From Adiantum capillus-veneris (Eukaryota; Streptophyta; Polypodiopsida; Polypodiales; Pteridaceae): a stretch of 64,000 nt of DNA. This document shows, in pieces, positions 35,612 to 47,808 of the stretch. The notes below the pieces were generated by a model that saw only the letters and a list, made by a program, of their open reading frames with translations, did no database searches and was not told where the DNA came from. Each line of letters starts with the position of its first letter. Position 1 is the stretch's first letter. The position numbers and the translations under genes were made by a program. The stretch is taken from positions 97,560,036-97,624,035 of the forward strand of contig CM043947.1 of assembly GCA_014529385.2 (NCBI GenBank), written 5' to 3'.

Positions 35612-37222
35612 ATGTCTACCCTAGATTCAAGCGCAGCTTACACAAGCTTGGAGATCCCGACAAAAGAGGAATATCCTCCCACAATGGATCTTCCAAACTT
35701 GCAATTGATAAAGATCCATCTTGTTGAGAGAGTTTGGATGATTGGTCATGAGAGTGAAGGACTATATAGATACATTGATGAAAATGGGGTCAATCTTTAT
35801 AGGTGCTCAGATCCATACCTAGAAGAGATAACCGATTACAAGCTCTTATATGTCTATACATACGGAGTCGACTGTCAATGGAGATCTATAGTTGTCGACA
35901 AGTATGGACGAGAATATAGAGTTGTAGAAAGCACAAATCCACAAAATGTACTAGTAAGAGGTGGATATTTGGTCAATGAAGGACCACAAATGCCTCCACC
36001 AAACACAAGAATTCCTATAGGAATTCCAAGAAGAGAGACACTAGGATTCCCTTCAAGAGCGATAACGAGAGAAGGATTGGGAGAGTCTCTGGTTAGACTT
36101 GTAGACAATCCACGAGTTAGACCATCCCAAGTCCATAACTGGGTAAACAGAAAATACTCTGGAGATAAAGATCCGAGAGATCACGAAACGGCTTTTAGGA
36201 GAGTGATTAGAGCAGAGGAAGTTTCAGATTTTGCGACACAGTTTGTGGGATTTGGATTGACTCTAGAAGATGATGCAGCTACATGGTTCGACTTGGTGGA
36301 AAAATGGGATTTTGAGACCCTAGATGAGCTCTTTGAGGAGTTTATTGAAGAATTCTCGCCAAAAGGCATTTCTCACAACACGGTCTCGCAAATCCATAGT
36401 TTCAAACAGAAAAAGGATGAATCAGTACGCAAAGCATCACTACAGCTCAAGAGATATGTTAAGCTCTGTCCGAGAGCGAAATTACCTACGCAAGCACGAT
36501 TGATGCTGATCTTTATCCAGGGAATGAGACATGCGGGCCTTCAAAAGGATCTGCATATGATAAGGAGGATGACGCTAAACGAGTTGATCAAAGAAGCTCT
36601 TTATCTAGTGGATAACTGTGAGACATACAAACAAAAGGACTTAAAGAGTCAAGGAGAAGACACATCCTCTCAGCACAGTGTTTCACAGATAAGTGAGTCC
36701 ATTGCCAAGCCAACGGCACCTATTGATCAAGAAAAGCTTATCGTCGACGACTTGCTCAAGAGGTTGATTCCTCTTGTAAGTTCTGATTCGGGAGAGCCGA
36801 AGTGGTGTGAAATTGAGAGAAAATGGACGAACCATACGGGGGAAGAGTGCTATTATAGCATGGAAAATGCTAGGGAGAGGTATGTACAACCTATTCCAGA
36901 AGCACCTACTCCACCTAGATACATTACGAGGAATGCGCCAGGACCAGTACGAGTTTTAAGGCCACAGCTTGTCTTAGGACAACAACCTCCGCTGCCAGGT
37001 GCTAGAATGCAGGTAGACATGAGATACATGCCAATGATGGAAGCATCAAATAAACCAATGCCAGTACCAGCTACAATGTGGTATAACAACCAAAGTGAGT
37101 ACTATCCTTCAGAGCAACAAAATGAGAGAGAAACACATGGACTGGTGAGGCCGGTACAACCTCCACCTCCTGGGTTTCAGTCAAAAGAAAGAAGGTATGA
37201 AATGGATGAAAGGACATTGTGA
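35612..37222 (+). CDS. gag polyprotein (gypsy-like), intact frame
   Basis: 536 codons from ATG to TGA without interruption, the longest clean frame of this element. Residues about 190-310 form a Retrotrans_gag core: FRRVIRAEEVSDFATQFVGFGL, ATWFDLVEKWDFETLDELFEEF, then KQKKDESVRKASLQLKRYVKLC. The N-terminal 150 residues are mixed and unplaced; the C-terminus is proline-rich. No CCHC knuckle is seen; one CYYS-type block (near residue 410) is not a canonical match. The product would form the particle shell. Frame shift to the downstream protease frame occurs in the overlap 37197-37222, where a ribosomal frameshift or a mutation is equally possible. Confidence 0.7.
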   Translation: MSTLDSSAAYTSLEIPTKEEYPPTMDLPNLQLIKIHLVERVWMIGHESEGLYRYIDENGVNLYRCSDPYLEEITDYKLLYVYTYGVDCQWRSIVVDKYGREYRVVESTNPQNVLVRGGYLVNEGPQMPPPNTRIPIGIPRRETLGFPSRAITREGLGESLVRLVDNPRVRPSQVHNWVNRKYSGDKDPRDHETAFRRVIRAEEVSDFATQFVGFGLTLEDDAATWFDLVEKWDFETLDELFEEFIEEFSPKGISHNTVSQIHSFKQKKDESVRKASLQLKRYVKLCPRAKLPTQARLMLIFIQGMRHAGLQKDLHMIRRMTLNELIKEALYLVDNCETYKQKDLKSQGEDTSSQHSVSQISESIAKPTAPIDQEKLIVDDLLKRLIPLVSSDSGEPKWCEIERKWTNHTGEECYYSMENARERYVQPIPEAPTPPRYITRNAPGPVRVLRPQLVLGQQPPLPGARMQVDMRYMPMMEASNKPMPVPATMWYNNQSEYYPSEQQNERETHGLVRPVQPPPPGFQSKERRYEMDERTL

Positions 37223-39855
37223 TTCATTGAAAATAACTTTTGAGGCTAAGACCACATATGTGGACCACAGTAGGAAAATGCTTGGAGAAATTCGGGACAA
37301 AAACAACCAAACCCAAGAACACAGGTGGATGACATATCCCTATGCGGAACTAGAAAAGCAAATGTTTGAAATGTGCTAGAAAATGATTCAAAGAGCCCAA
37401 GCTTTACTAGAACCACTAGTTGCAAAACCTGAGGATGTGATCCGTGTCATGCCTACATAAGTAATCCCAACAAACCAGGAACTAAAAGAGCCAGATTCTA
37501 GTCATGAGCACAGACCAAACCTCAAAGACCCAGCATTAGAACCAAGGATAACACTGAATACCACGGATAACTCTTTCGAGGGATTTCACCAAGCTATACC
37601 TGAGGATTGTAAAGAGATAGATGGTCTTGACGAATTGTGGAAACAAGTCAGAGAGGCCAATGAATCCGATGACCTAAGAAGACGAGTAGACAAGACTGGT
37701 GATGAACGAGGAGTGTTTCTACCACCAATTGAGGAATTTGAGACTGGATCTCAAATGAATCTAGACATACGATCGTGTTGGGGCGACAAAGGATCTGTGC
37801 AATCTATGGATAGTCAACCCCATTCGCTAAGAACACTACCGTCCTACATGGGAGAGTACGAGACCGAGTTAGATGTGGTTGCAGTCCCATCACACAGACT
37901 ATCTCCCAACAAGGCCATTGATTCAAAGGGGCTAGTAGATATTCTATCTACCCCAATCACCTGTACAATAATGTTAGCCGAGTTGCTCATAATAAGACCA
38001 AACATGTGGGCTAATGTGGGTAAATGTCTAGAGAAATTTGGTGTAAAAACCCCAATGACTCGAATCGAGGAAGGCATCAAAGAGCCTAAAATGCCTCAAC
38101 TAAATACTAGGCCAGTGCCATTAAACAAGGTAGGCGAGTATTACGAGGGAGAAGATGGAAACACCACCCTTCCTATGGAATTCAATAATGTAAAAACCAT
38201 GGCAATCCTTGACAGTGGAGCTGGTGTGGCCATTGCAACCAAAGAGATTTGGAAAAAATGGGGAAAACCTGCCTTGATATCTACACGAATGACCCTGCAG
38301 CTTGCAGACGGACACAAGGAAAAGCCCCTAGGACTGCTAGAAAAAGTAATTGTTACTTCTTGTGGCATTGAATATGAACACACTTTTGTTGTTGTTGACT
38401 TTGGCAAGAAGAACAACTATGACATCATTCTGGGAAGACCATTCATGCGACAATTGAAAATGGTCCAAGATTGGGGTTATGACCATATATACCTGAGACA
38501 TATGGAAACCATAACAACGATAAAATTGAGGGACCATAGCTATAGGGATGTGATGAGAACAACGATTGAGGAGTTTGATTCCGCCACAGTAGCAGGATCA
38601 GAACTTCCAGCTTGGTTAGGTAAGCCTAAAGAACTGTGGATGTGTGGAGCTTCACAATATGGTAGCTTGAAACGTGAGGAATGTATCCTAGAGAAAGTTA
38701 TAGAGGATAGGGACTATATCCCAGAACCATTTCCTGAAGAAGAGTTAGAGCCTTTTGGATGGGAACACATCTTGGCTACTCTGGACGTGTGCGTCGTGGA
38801 GGACGCTCCCACAACAAAGTTTTATGATGAAAATGGCTATGATGTCGTTCCTTATTTTGCACTGAGTGTAATCCAGGAAAACGAAGAGAACCAGACATCA
38901 ACAAGCTCTCGAAATAAGGAGGAAACAAAGAAATGTGGAGAATCAAAAGATGAAGAAGACGCCGAGTTCTATGACTCTGTAGAACACTTCGAGCTTCAAG
39001 AAGATCAACGATCCGGGAATCAATGTCATCGCTACACAAATAAAGTGCATCAAAAGTGGATTCCAAAGTCCTCGGTGAAGACATAGCCACCACAAGCATC
39101 CTCATACATGGCTCCTAATAAGGATGCAAAGACTCAGCTAGGAGGAATACGACCAGAGCAACAAGCTAACAATGCTCTAATCAATGGGCTAGAAAAGTCC
39201 TCCAAGAAACTACCACCCACAAGCAAATAGACAGTAACTTTCCACTACCAGCCAAAAAATCAAGGGAAAGTACAAGAAGTCAACCTTGTCGAGGATAGTA
39301 GCGATAGTGATGAATCTTATGACATCCCCTATCATCAGCTCAGGCCATCACTATCACCAACCCCTTCAGCAACAACCATGACAGGTCAAAAGAAGAGGAC
39401 AACAAGTCAAAGCCAAAAAGCTCGACAAATCTGGATACCAAAAAGCCAGATCGGCCAAAAATAGATATGGATCAAGAAGACAAAGATCTCTAATGACAAA
39501 TCACAAGATCCAATACCAAAACAAAAACAAGGAAAGCGTGCACGAGCGGGTAAGAATATCACAAAGTCGCAAGCTTTCACAACTCACGTTTGGGCTCCAA
39601 AGAAGTTGATTCAAGCACAAAAAAGTCAGGAATTCATTTGGATTCCAAAACAACCACAATATCAACTTTCAAAGCGTAAATCCCGTCCCCAACCAAGCGT
39701 ACAAGGGCTGAAGCAAAGAACACTGTTGACTCACACAACAAAAAGGTGGATCCCAAAGAAGTCGCTTCAAACACAAAGAAAGCACAGGCAAGTATGGGTC
39801 CCCAAACGAGCGTGAGCAGAAAAACAGCCAATAATCGCAAGAAATGGGTCCCAAA
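37223..39855 (+). pseudogene. Retropepsin domain and W-x-P-K repeat tail, broken
   Basis: Continues in one frame from 37197 with stops at 37377 and 37458, then open 37635-39086. Around codons 185-275 of that piece lies a retropepsin-like domain: MAILDSGAGVAIATKEIW (catalytic D near 38211) and, later, NNYDIILGRPFM near 38420. After 39060 short repeats of W-[IVA]-P-K occur (39060, 39437, 39591, 39641, 39749, 39797, 39845), separated by K/Q/S-rich spacers, with stops at 39085, 39229, 39461 and 39813. Basic, repeat-rich and disordered in appearance; function unknown. The last repeat unit is split by the copia element. Confidence 0.6.
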
Positions 39856-39998
39856 TGTTGGAGCTATATATGGCTCACTCTACTGAACTTGGTCTCACCT
39901 ATATATTTGTATCTTGTCCTCAATATGAATCAGTCTTTGGGAGCGTATATGGTGTGTCTCTTGTCTCGTCTCTCTCTCTTTCTCTCTACATCTCAACA
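39856..39998 (+). repeat. copia 5' LTR
   Basis: 143 bp, TG...CA. Short for a copia LTR. Contains GCTATATATGGCTC, a possible TATA box. 141 of 143 positions match the 3' LTR. Confidence 0.95.
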
Positions 39999-40012
39999 CG
40001 GTATCAGAGCGG
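39999..40012 (+). promoter_or_regulatory. Primer-binding site, initiator tRNA-Met
   Basis: CGGTATCAGAGCGG: eleven bases match the standard TGGTATCAGAGC site, offset only at the first base, directly after the 5' LTR. Confidence 0.85.
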
Positions 40013-40754
40013 TAAGGATCACGCGCCAATTCAATTCATGGTGACACAACAGTATGTGTATGCGATTCGCATGTAAGATTCAAAATTGCTACAAATTTTA
40101 TTTTTGAGCGTTGATTCTTGTTAATTGTGATTGTTTTTTATTAAGAAGAATATGATTAGTGTTTTATGTGGTGTTTATTTCTAATCAATCTAATCGTTGA
40201 TTACGTTTTCTTGTTGATGACACCCTGAAGTTCATCTCAATTTTTCTTGTTGTTCTGATTAAAATTTGGAGAAACGGGAAAAGCGCAATGGAGCGTAGCA
40301 CAATGGCACTTTTCATCCAAAACTTGTTCGTGTCCTCGAGCTCTTTGATTTGAGTTCTAGGTTTGCATCAATCGGAGTTTGCAGCAGAAAGTTATGCTGT
40401 TTTTATTGCAATTGAGCTTGACGCAACTTTCTTTGTGAAGCGTCCGTGATCGTGTTTCTTATTTTGGCGTTAACTTTTTCGAGAAGATTTAGCTTTTTTC
40501 TATTCGTATTGTGGTCGTCAATCTTGCGTCTCACGCCACTCTATTTTGAGGACTCGTCTATTATTAACGTCTCCTTTACCCTGCCTTTTTTGGGTGACAT
40601 CTCTCACATCTTTGGACGTTCCTTGAGCATCCTTCTTACGTTTATAGTTGACAGAATACAGTACTCATATCTTTCTCATTCTCAATTGCGGCCTTCACCA
40701 TATATGGTGTGCAGATTCTGCGATCTTATCTTATACGTCTTCTCGCAACAAGAT

Positions 40755-41850
40755 ATGGCTATGAATATTCTCGTCAACGGCTTTCCTTCTGGCTAGCAGT
40801 CTGTTCCTCCTTTCCAAGGTCAAGGATTTCCAGGCTGGAAAGCAAAGATGTTGTTAATTCTTGAAGGCGATGAACTCTCCGATGTTGTTCTTGGAAATCG
40901 TGTTTGTTCGCCTCAGCCTGTTGATACGGATAATGATAACGTGCTTATCACTGAAGGACCTATATTTGAAGATTGGAATGTTGCCTATACGGATTGGCAA
41001 CGACGTGATAAAGCAGCTCGTCGATATATTCTTTCTGCTTTTATTGATTCCCTTTTTCTTGATATGTATGAACTACCTACTTCCCACGACGTATGGAAGT
41101 ACCTTATTGCAAACTTTCAGAAGAAATCTGTTACATCAATACTTTATTTGAGAGGGTTGCTTAACAAGTTACAATATGAAGTTGGTACTGCCATGACGGG
41201 ACATATTGAATCTTTCAAATCTATTATTAATCAACTTGCTGCTGTCGGTGATCCTGTTCCACAAAAGCAACTGATTACACTTCTCCTTGATACGGTGAAG
41301 GACTCTTCTTATGATAACATTGTTACTATTCTCTCTAATAAAGATGGTCTTGATTTCAACCAAGCCTGCATGTCTTTAGATGAATACTCTCAACGTCAAG
41401 AACGTCGGAATGCTGGTCATAATACAACTATGATTCACAAGAGGAGACTGAGTCACAACAGATGGAACGTGCTTTTTATGTTCGAAGGCATCCATTTCAA
41501 CGAGGAAACCGCAGAGGTGGCCGTCGCGGTAATATTTTCTCTCGTCTCAAATTTCCTAATAAGCAATGTTCTTACTGCAATAGAAATGGCCATACTGAAG
41601 ATAATTGTTGGGCACGTCAATATGATGAAGAACACAATATTACCACAAAACAACCACGTTTATCTAGAGACTCTTCTTCTTCTTCTTGTGAATATTGTGG
41701 ACGATCTGATCATCCCACTCATATGTGCTATAAGCATCGATTCGACACAGATCAGAATAGAGCATATGCTATTGAACATCGAAACATCATTGTACCAGAA
41801 ACAAGCTGTGTCCTATGTTCAGTTGCTCCAGACAGAATACTTCATGTAAG
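40755..41850 (+). pseudogene. copia gag
   Basis: The ATG at about 40755 starts MAMNILVNGFPSG, then a TAG (40794). The frame continues open to 41849 with the copia gag (UBN2-type) pattern: FEDWNVAYTDWQRRDKAARRYILSAFIDSL, then VWKYLIANFQKKSVTSILYLRGLLNKLQ and MSLDEYSQRQER. Near 41450 a frameshift moves the zinc-knuckle region into the frame starting at 41462. Encodes the particle shell in active copies. Confidence 0.8.
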
Positions 41851-44800
41851 TGATGGATCACTTTTTATTGTTGATTCTGGTGCTACAGGAAATATGACAT
41901 ATCAGTCTAAGTGGCTCCATAACTATCATCCACTGCCAGTTCAACGTGTTGTTTATCTTGCTGATGATACTACTTGTCAAGTAAAGGTTATTGGAGACTT
42001 TTATCTTGGTACCTTATCTTCTTCCACTCGAATTTTGCGAGGAGTATTACATGTACCAGATCTTCAACGTAATCTTCTTTCAGTTTCTAGACTTGTTGAT
42101 CTTGGTCTGTTTATTGGATTTGATCATACCAAATGCCGAATTGAGAAAGATGGACAGACTATAGCCACTGCTCCTTGAAACAGTAATTTGTTTGAACTCT
42201 CTCTTAACGATGTTGTAGAAAATATTGTCACTTATCCAGGTGATCATGATTGCAAAGTATGGCATCACCGTTTTGTTCATGCTGATTTCTCAAAACTGCT
42301 TGATCTTCAATGTCGTGATCTTGTCCATGGCATGGATCTTAAAGCCCATCCCCATATGGGAATTTGTGAATTTTGTGCTCTTGGGAAACACAATCGTAAA
42401 CCCTTTCCTCTTTCAAATAAAACTCATTCTCATGACATATTGGATCTTGTTCATACTGATATATGTGGACCTCTACCTTCTTCGAGATCACAATATCGCT
42501 ACTTCATTACTTTCATTGATGATTTCTCAAGGTATACGACTGTATTTCTACTTAGACAAAAATCCGAAGCCTTATCTGTTTTCAAACAATTTCACAAAGC
42601 TGCAGAACTTCAAACTGGTCGTCGCCTTAAGAAGCTTCGTAGTGGCAGTGGAGGCGAATATGTTTCTCCAGAGTTTGTGAGTTACTGTGCTGACATTGGA
42701 ATTCATCAAGAACACACTATTCCATATTCGCCTCAACAGAACGGTGTTGCTGAACGAAAGAATCGCACTATTCTCAATGCTGTAAGATGTATGCTAATTC
42801 ATTCTGGCTTATCTCGTGTTTTCTAGGCTGAAGCTACTTTGACAGTAGTATTTATTCAGAATCATCTTCCTACTACTGCACCCTCTGGTAAGAAACCCAT
42901 CACAGCATGGACAGGTGACATTCCTTTTGTATCTCATTCTCGAACCTTTGGATGTATTGCTTAGATTCATGTTCCCAAAGAAACACGAACAAAGCTTGAT
43001 GCTCCTGGTCTTAAAGTTATTTTTATTGGATATTTTGACACTTCCAAAGGCTACAAATTCTATGACCCTTCCTCCAAGAAAGTAATTGTGAATCGTGATG
43101 CTACTTTTAACGAACAGCTTATGGGAGGCTCATGGTCCATGGATGATTCTGATGATACTAAATCATTGCTTCAGGCTTTTCCATTTCTTTCAGAAGATGA
43201 AACTCTTCCTATAGAGCAATTTTCCTCTTCACAACCATCCATTCCAAATGTTTCCAATGATGATATTGATATTTTTGTTGATCTGCCTATTCATTTTGAA
43301 CATGGCTCATGTCATGTTTATGATGATGATATTGCTGATAATGCTTTTTCTACTTCTGAAGATCCCGTTACTTATGATGAAGCTATCTCTTCACCACAAA
43401 AGGATCAATGGCAAGAGGCTATGGAAGCAGAGTACGATTCTCTTATCTCTAAAGGTACATGGATACTAACTGAATTACCTCCTGGTCGTACAACTATTAA
43501 ATGTAAGTGGGTGTATAAGACAAAAGTAAAAGCATATGGATCTTTTGACAAGTTCAAGGTGCATTTAGTTGCAAAAGGCGCAATTTTCCTCTTCACAACC
43601 ATCCATTCCAAATGTTTCCAATGATGATATTGATATTTTTGTTGATCTGCCTATTCATTTTGAACATGGCTCATGTCATGTTTATGATGATGATATTGCT
43701 GATAATGCTTTTTCTACTTCTGAAGATCCCATTACTTATGATGAAGCTATCTCTTCACCACAAAAGGATCAATGGCAAGAGGCTATGGAAGCAGAGTACG
43801 ATTCTCTTATCTCTAAAGGTACATGGATACTAACTGAATTACCTCCTCGTCGTACAACTATTAAATGTAAGTGGGTGTATAAGACAAAAGTAAAAGCAGA
43901 TGGATCTTTTGACAAGTTCAAGGCGCATTTAGTTGCAAAAGGTTACTCCCAAGTAGCTGGTGTTGATTATCAAGAGACTTTTTCACCAGTTGTTCGCATT
44001 ACAAGTGTTCGAGTTTTATTGGCATTTGCTGTTCAATTTGATTTAGAAGCTCATCAAATGGATGTGCGAACTGCTTTTCTAAATGGTGACTTGGAAGAGG
44101 AAATTTATATGGAACAACCAGAAGGGTTTGTTATTCCAGGTAAAGAAGACCTTGTTGCTCAACTCCATAAGGCACTATATGGTCTCAAACAAGCTTCGTG
44201 ATCCTGGTATACAAAATTTGATCTTTTTCTCACCTCTAAAGGATTCATCTCTTGCTCGTCAGACCCCAAATTATACATAAAACGCCAAGGTAGCAGTTTT
44301 GTGATTCTTGCTCTTTATGTGGATGATGCGATCCTTGTTTCCAATGATTTGGGATTTCTTCAGCAAGTGAAAAAGTTATTGTCTTCTGCATTTGATATGG
44401 TGGATCTTGGAGAGATTCACACTTGTCTTGGAATTCAAATCCAACGGAACCGTACAAAAGGTATTTTATTCCTTCGACAGTCAAAGTTTATTGCAGATAC
44501 TTTTCAAAAATTTGGTATGGAATCTGCACATTCAGCAACCACACCTTGTCTTGCGAGCTCTACGAAGAACACTTCTGACAATGGCGGTCAACTTGTCACA
44601 AATCAATCTTATGCTAACTTGATAGGATGTCTTCAGTTTGTTGGTATGAACACTGGTCCTGATATGCTATTTGCTGCTAATTATCTTGGACAACATCTTG
44701 CATGTCCTTCTCTTAAGCATTGGTCTGCTGCAAAGCGTGTATTGAAATACTTGAAAGGCACTACAGATTTTGGTTTAGTCTATCGACGACAACTCACATC

Positions 44801-45305
44801 GGATTCTATGCAATCTCTTTCTCTTCTAGGTTACACAGATGCAGACTGGGCAAGCTCACATTTATCTATGCGATCTACTAGTGGAAATTGCTTCTTTATA
44901 AATGGTTGTCTTGTTTCTTGGACCAGTAAGAAACAACGTTGTGTTGCAGTTTCTATGACTGAGTCAGAATATGTTGCGGCATCACTTGCTGCTCGTGAGT
45001 TGATTTGGCTTCGACAAATGTTGGTTGATATTGGTCACTCTCCTCTTTCTAGCACACCCTTGCGGTGTGACAACCAAAGTGCTATTAGTCTTGCAAAAGA
45101 CTATGTTCAACATAATAATTCAAAGCACATTGCTGTCCATTATCATTATGTCAGGTATGAAGTACGCAAAGGAACCATTATGGTGGAACACTGTCCAAGT
45201 GACCAGATGATTGCAGACATTTGGACCAAATGCCTCAACAAGTCACTTTTCATCCTCTTGTGCTCGGAGCTTGGAGTTGATTCGGTCTCACTGTTTCTAG
45301 ATTAG
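41462..45305 (+). pseudogene. copia pol: protease, integrase, reverse transcriptase, RNase H
   Basis: In order: CCHC knuckles at 41567-41609 (CSYCNRNGHTEDNC) and 41687-41727, protease IVDSGATG near 41870, pre-integrase H-H...CEFC block near 42255-42375, integrase first D in DLVHTDICGP near 42449, and VAERKNR near 42755. Reverse transcriptase follows (KWVYKTKVKA, MDVRTAFLNGDLEEEIYMEQPEGF, YVDD at about 44316) and RNase H (GYTDADWA near 44830). The usual integrase SDNGGE block reads SGSGGE at about 42645, so the second catalytic D is gone. Stops: TGA 42176 (CGA in the second copy), TAG 42824, TAG 42963, TGA 44199. A 364-bp tandem duplication shifts the frame near 43580. Confidence 0.9.
43217..43944 (+). 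repeat. 364-bp tandem duplication inside copia pol
   Basis: Sequence from 43217 to 43580 is repeated from 43581 to about 43944 with a few substitutions (for example GATCCCGTTACT versus GATCCCATTACT). 364 is not a multiple of three, hence the frameshift. Copia copy 2 has only one unit. Confidence 0.9.
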
Positions 45306-45540
45306 CTTCTTTTCTATCGTAATAGCTTTGTAGATATGACATTGTAATCTTTTAGGTACCATGCACTATGCACACTCCACATTTGCACATTGTGATCTCT
45401 GAGTCATTTGAGTATTTGTACATAGATGCACAATTCACTTTCACATCATCATCGCTGGTTCATATTTTCACATTGTATAGGGGCTTGTCTTTTTCCCTTA
45501 AACTCCCCAAGGGTTTTTTCATCCAAAGCTAGAGACCTTT

Positions 45541-45553
45541 GTTTGAGAGGGGG
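45541..45553 (+). promoter_or_regulatory. copia polypurine tract
   Basis: GTTTGAGAGGGGG directly before the TG of the 3' LTR. Upstream CCAAGGGTTTTTTCATCC is shared with the element at 59801-62515 in its own orientation. Confidence 0.85.
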
Positions 45554-45696
45554 TGTTGGAGCTATATATGGCTCACTCTACTGAACTTGGTCTCACCTAT
45601 ATATTTGTATCTTGTCCTCAATATGAATCAGTATTTGGGAGCGTATATGGTGTGTCTCTTGTCTCGTCTCTCTGTCTTTCTCTCTACATCTCAACA
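45554..45696 (+). repeat. copia 3' LTR
   Basis: 143 bp, TGTTGG...CTCAACA. Followed by the target duplication CCAAA. Confidence 0.95.
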
Positions 45697-45841
45697 CCAA
45701 AGAAGAACAACAAAACTGTTGTCAGTGCATCGCCGCTTAAATTCTTACAATTCTTCCTACGATTACAGTACAGTTAGAAGAGAGCAAGTCGCTTCAATCA
45801 AGCAACGATACAGGAGCTTCAAAGACCATTTTATTTCTTAG

Positions 45842-47485
45842 AATAGGAAGCCTCGCCAACAAATTCCAATAAGAAAATTTCTTATACCCACATCTTGCAC
45901 AACATAAATCTTTTCCATGCATTGACTGTGTATGCATAATAGGGCTACATTACAAGGCCTGCATAGGCACAACTTTTAATTTCCCAAGCACAACACATAC
46001 CCTTTGCGATACCCTGTCGTGAAGGATGACTCCAAATAGGAAGGGGGGAGGCATTCTGAATGCGGACCTAACATTATGACTATTAGAGGGAAATGTTTTG
46101 TGAGATGCATTGAAATTTTGGGTTTTATTGTGATAATTTTTTGCCAAAATTTAGAGTATATGCCCTCATAGTAGTGTTACAGAGGAGTATGGGGACAAAA
46201 TCCATATATGAGCCCCTAGGGACATGTGTATAGTGTACATAGCATTTAGATTTCTATTTGAATGATTTTTCTTTTGTTGAGTTGTTTTAAGATTTTCTTT
46301 GTTTATTATTAAGAAAAGAATAAAAAAATCCATAATCCACATGAAGAAAAGACTGACGAGAGGCCTGAGCACTACAAAGAGAAGAAGGTACAGGAAAACG
46401 ACGAAACTTCATGAAGTATGTCTTAGCAGCCACTACAACAGCCGAAGAACTTGTCACAAAGGAGTGTCAACATGCAACCGACAAGTCATACAAGTCACAG
46501 TCGAGTAGCTAAGCCACAAAATGAGTGAGGTGTTAGTCCCAAAGCTTCAAGTAATATTCTCTGTGGTCTAAGCGTCTTAGCTATTCTAGGTACTGCTCAA
46601 GCTGAAAGAGTTGAGTATATTTACATTGTGTCGCTCATGCTGGTATAGGTGAGCAAAAGAGACGGTCCAAAAGACACTCACGTATTGAGCACAGTGAGAT
46701 ACAAGTGGAGAAACTTCAACATTGACAACCCTTCTTCAAAAGGTGGAAGCTATTGAGACATCTTTTGATGTCACATGTGCTACATTTATTCCTCGAAACA
46801 CCCATCATCTCCTTCTTTCACATTGCATGCTTTTGTCGACAAATTTCTCATATGCATATAGAGTATCCCATAATTGGCACTTGCATCAGGCACTCTTTCC
46901 GTGTTTCACCCAGGCACTCACCTTTCATGAACATGTACTTCACGTTCAACTGCTCAACTCCAATAAGAGCGTATACCAAAGGCATTTTTTTCCCACCGGG
47001 TTTTTTCCCTTTGGTCATCCAGGTTCCTTCTACATCAACAATAAGGAAATGCTACTCTTGTACATATTCCTTCTACATCAACAATAAGGAAATGCTACTC
47101 AAGTCAATTGACAAATGAATTGGAGCACCAATTTCTGATCATAGCATACTTCTCCTCGATGGCGAGTCGAAGAATGCCCTACAATGATAAAGCTGCAGAC
47201 AACACTAACAACATGATTGCGCAGGAACAAAGAAATTCCCAATGAAGAAGAGCAGACATAAAAGTAATCAGAGGATCTCAAAAGATGAATGGTTACGATG
47301 GTAGATGTCCGCTCTAATGGATCATAGTTATTGTAGTGGTTCGACAAAGATACAAGCAATGCAACAGATAAAGCCAAACAACAGCAAAGTGTTGACCGCT
47401 GGGTCAACAACACAACATAACTCAAGAACAAAGAAGTCCTCAATGACAAAGAGCAGACATAAGGGTAATCAGAGGATCTCAAAAG
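45842..47485. other. Unassigned DNA with fragments of a copia-type LTR
   Basis: Contains TTTTTTCCCACCGGGTTTTTTCCCTTTGG (in two halves near 46985-47015), a pattern usual near plant copia LTR/PPT ends and repeated at 62817. A 43-bp tandem duplication lies at 47024-47098 (AACAATAAGGAAATGCTACT twice). A direct repeat of about 62 bp occurs at 47225-47286 and 47425-47487. No gene is recognised apart from the LTR-start fragment at 47390-47421. Confidence 0.45.
47390..47421 (+). repeat. LTR-start fragment, left bracket of the helicase fragment
   Basis: TGTTGACCG...AACATAAC, 32 bp, with one difference from the block at 55250-55281 on the far side of the helicase fragment. Confidence 0.75.

Positions 47486-47808
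<323 letters not shown>

Larger units (their letters stand above)
39856..45696 (+). mobile_element. Complete Ty1/copia element, 5.84 kb
   Basis: Identical-length LTRs of 143 bp (39856-39998 and 45554-45696), each TGTTGG...CAACA and differing at 2 positions. A perfect 5-bp target duplication CCAAA flanks it (39851-39855 and 45697-45701). Primer site, gag, protease, integrase, reverse transcriptase, RNase H and purine tract are all in the copia order. Several stops, one frameshift and a 364-bp duplication make it inactive. Its LTR divergence suggests the youngest insertion in the window. Confidence 0.95.
35491..45841 (+). mobile_element. gag-protease retroelement relic, interrupted by a copia insertion
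   Basis: Holds a 536-codon gag, a protease-containing frame and a long W-x-P-K repeat tail. No reverse transcriptase or integrase follows. The tail runs into the copia element at 39856 and resumes at 45697, where the next codons fit the same repeat. LTRs could not be found, so the outer limits are approximate. Confidence 0.55.

Noticed and set aside
40446-40796. 116-codon open frame before copia gag
   Set aside because: Only its last dozen codons match gag; the rest is leader sequence.
42225-42680. +1-frame open reading frame over copia integrase (also at 56667-57125)
   Set aside because: Shadow of the true integrase frame, which contains the domain motifs.
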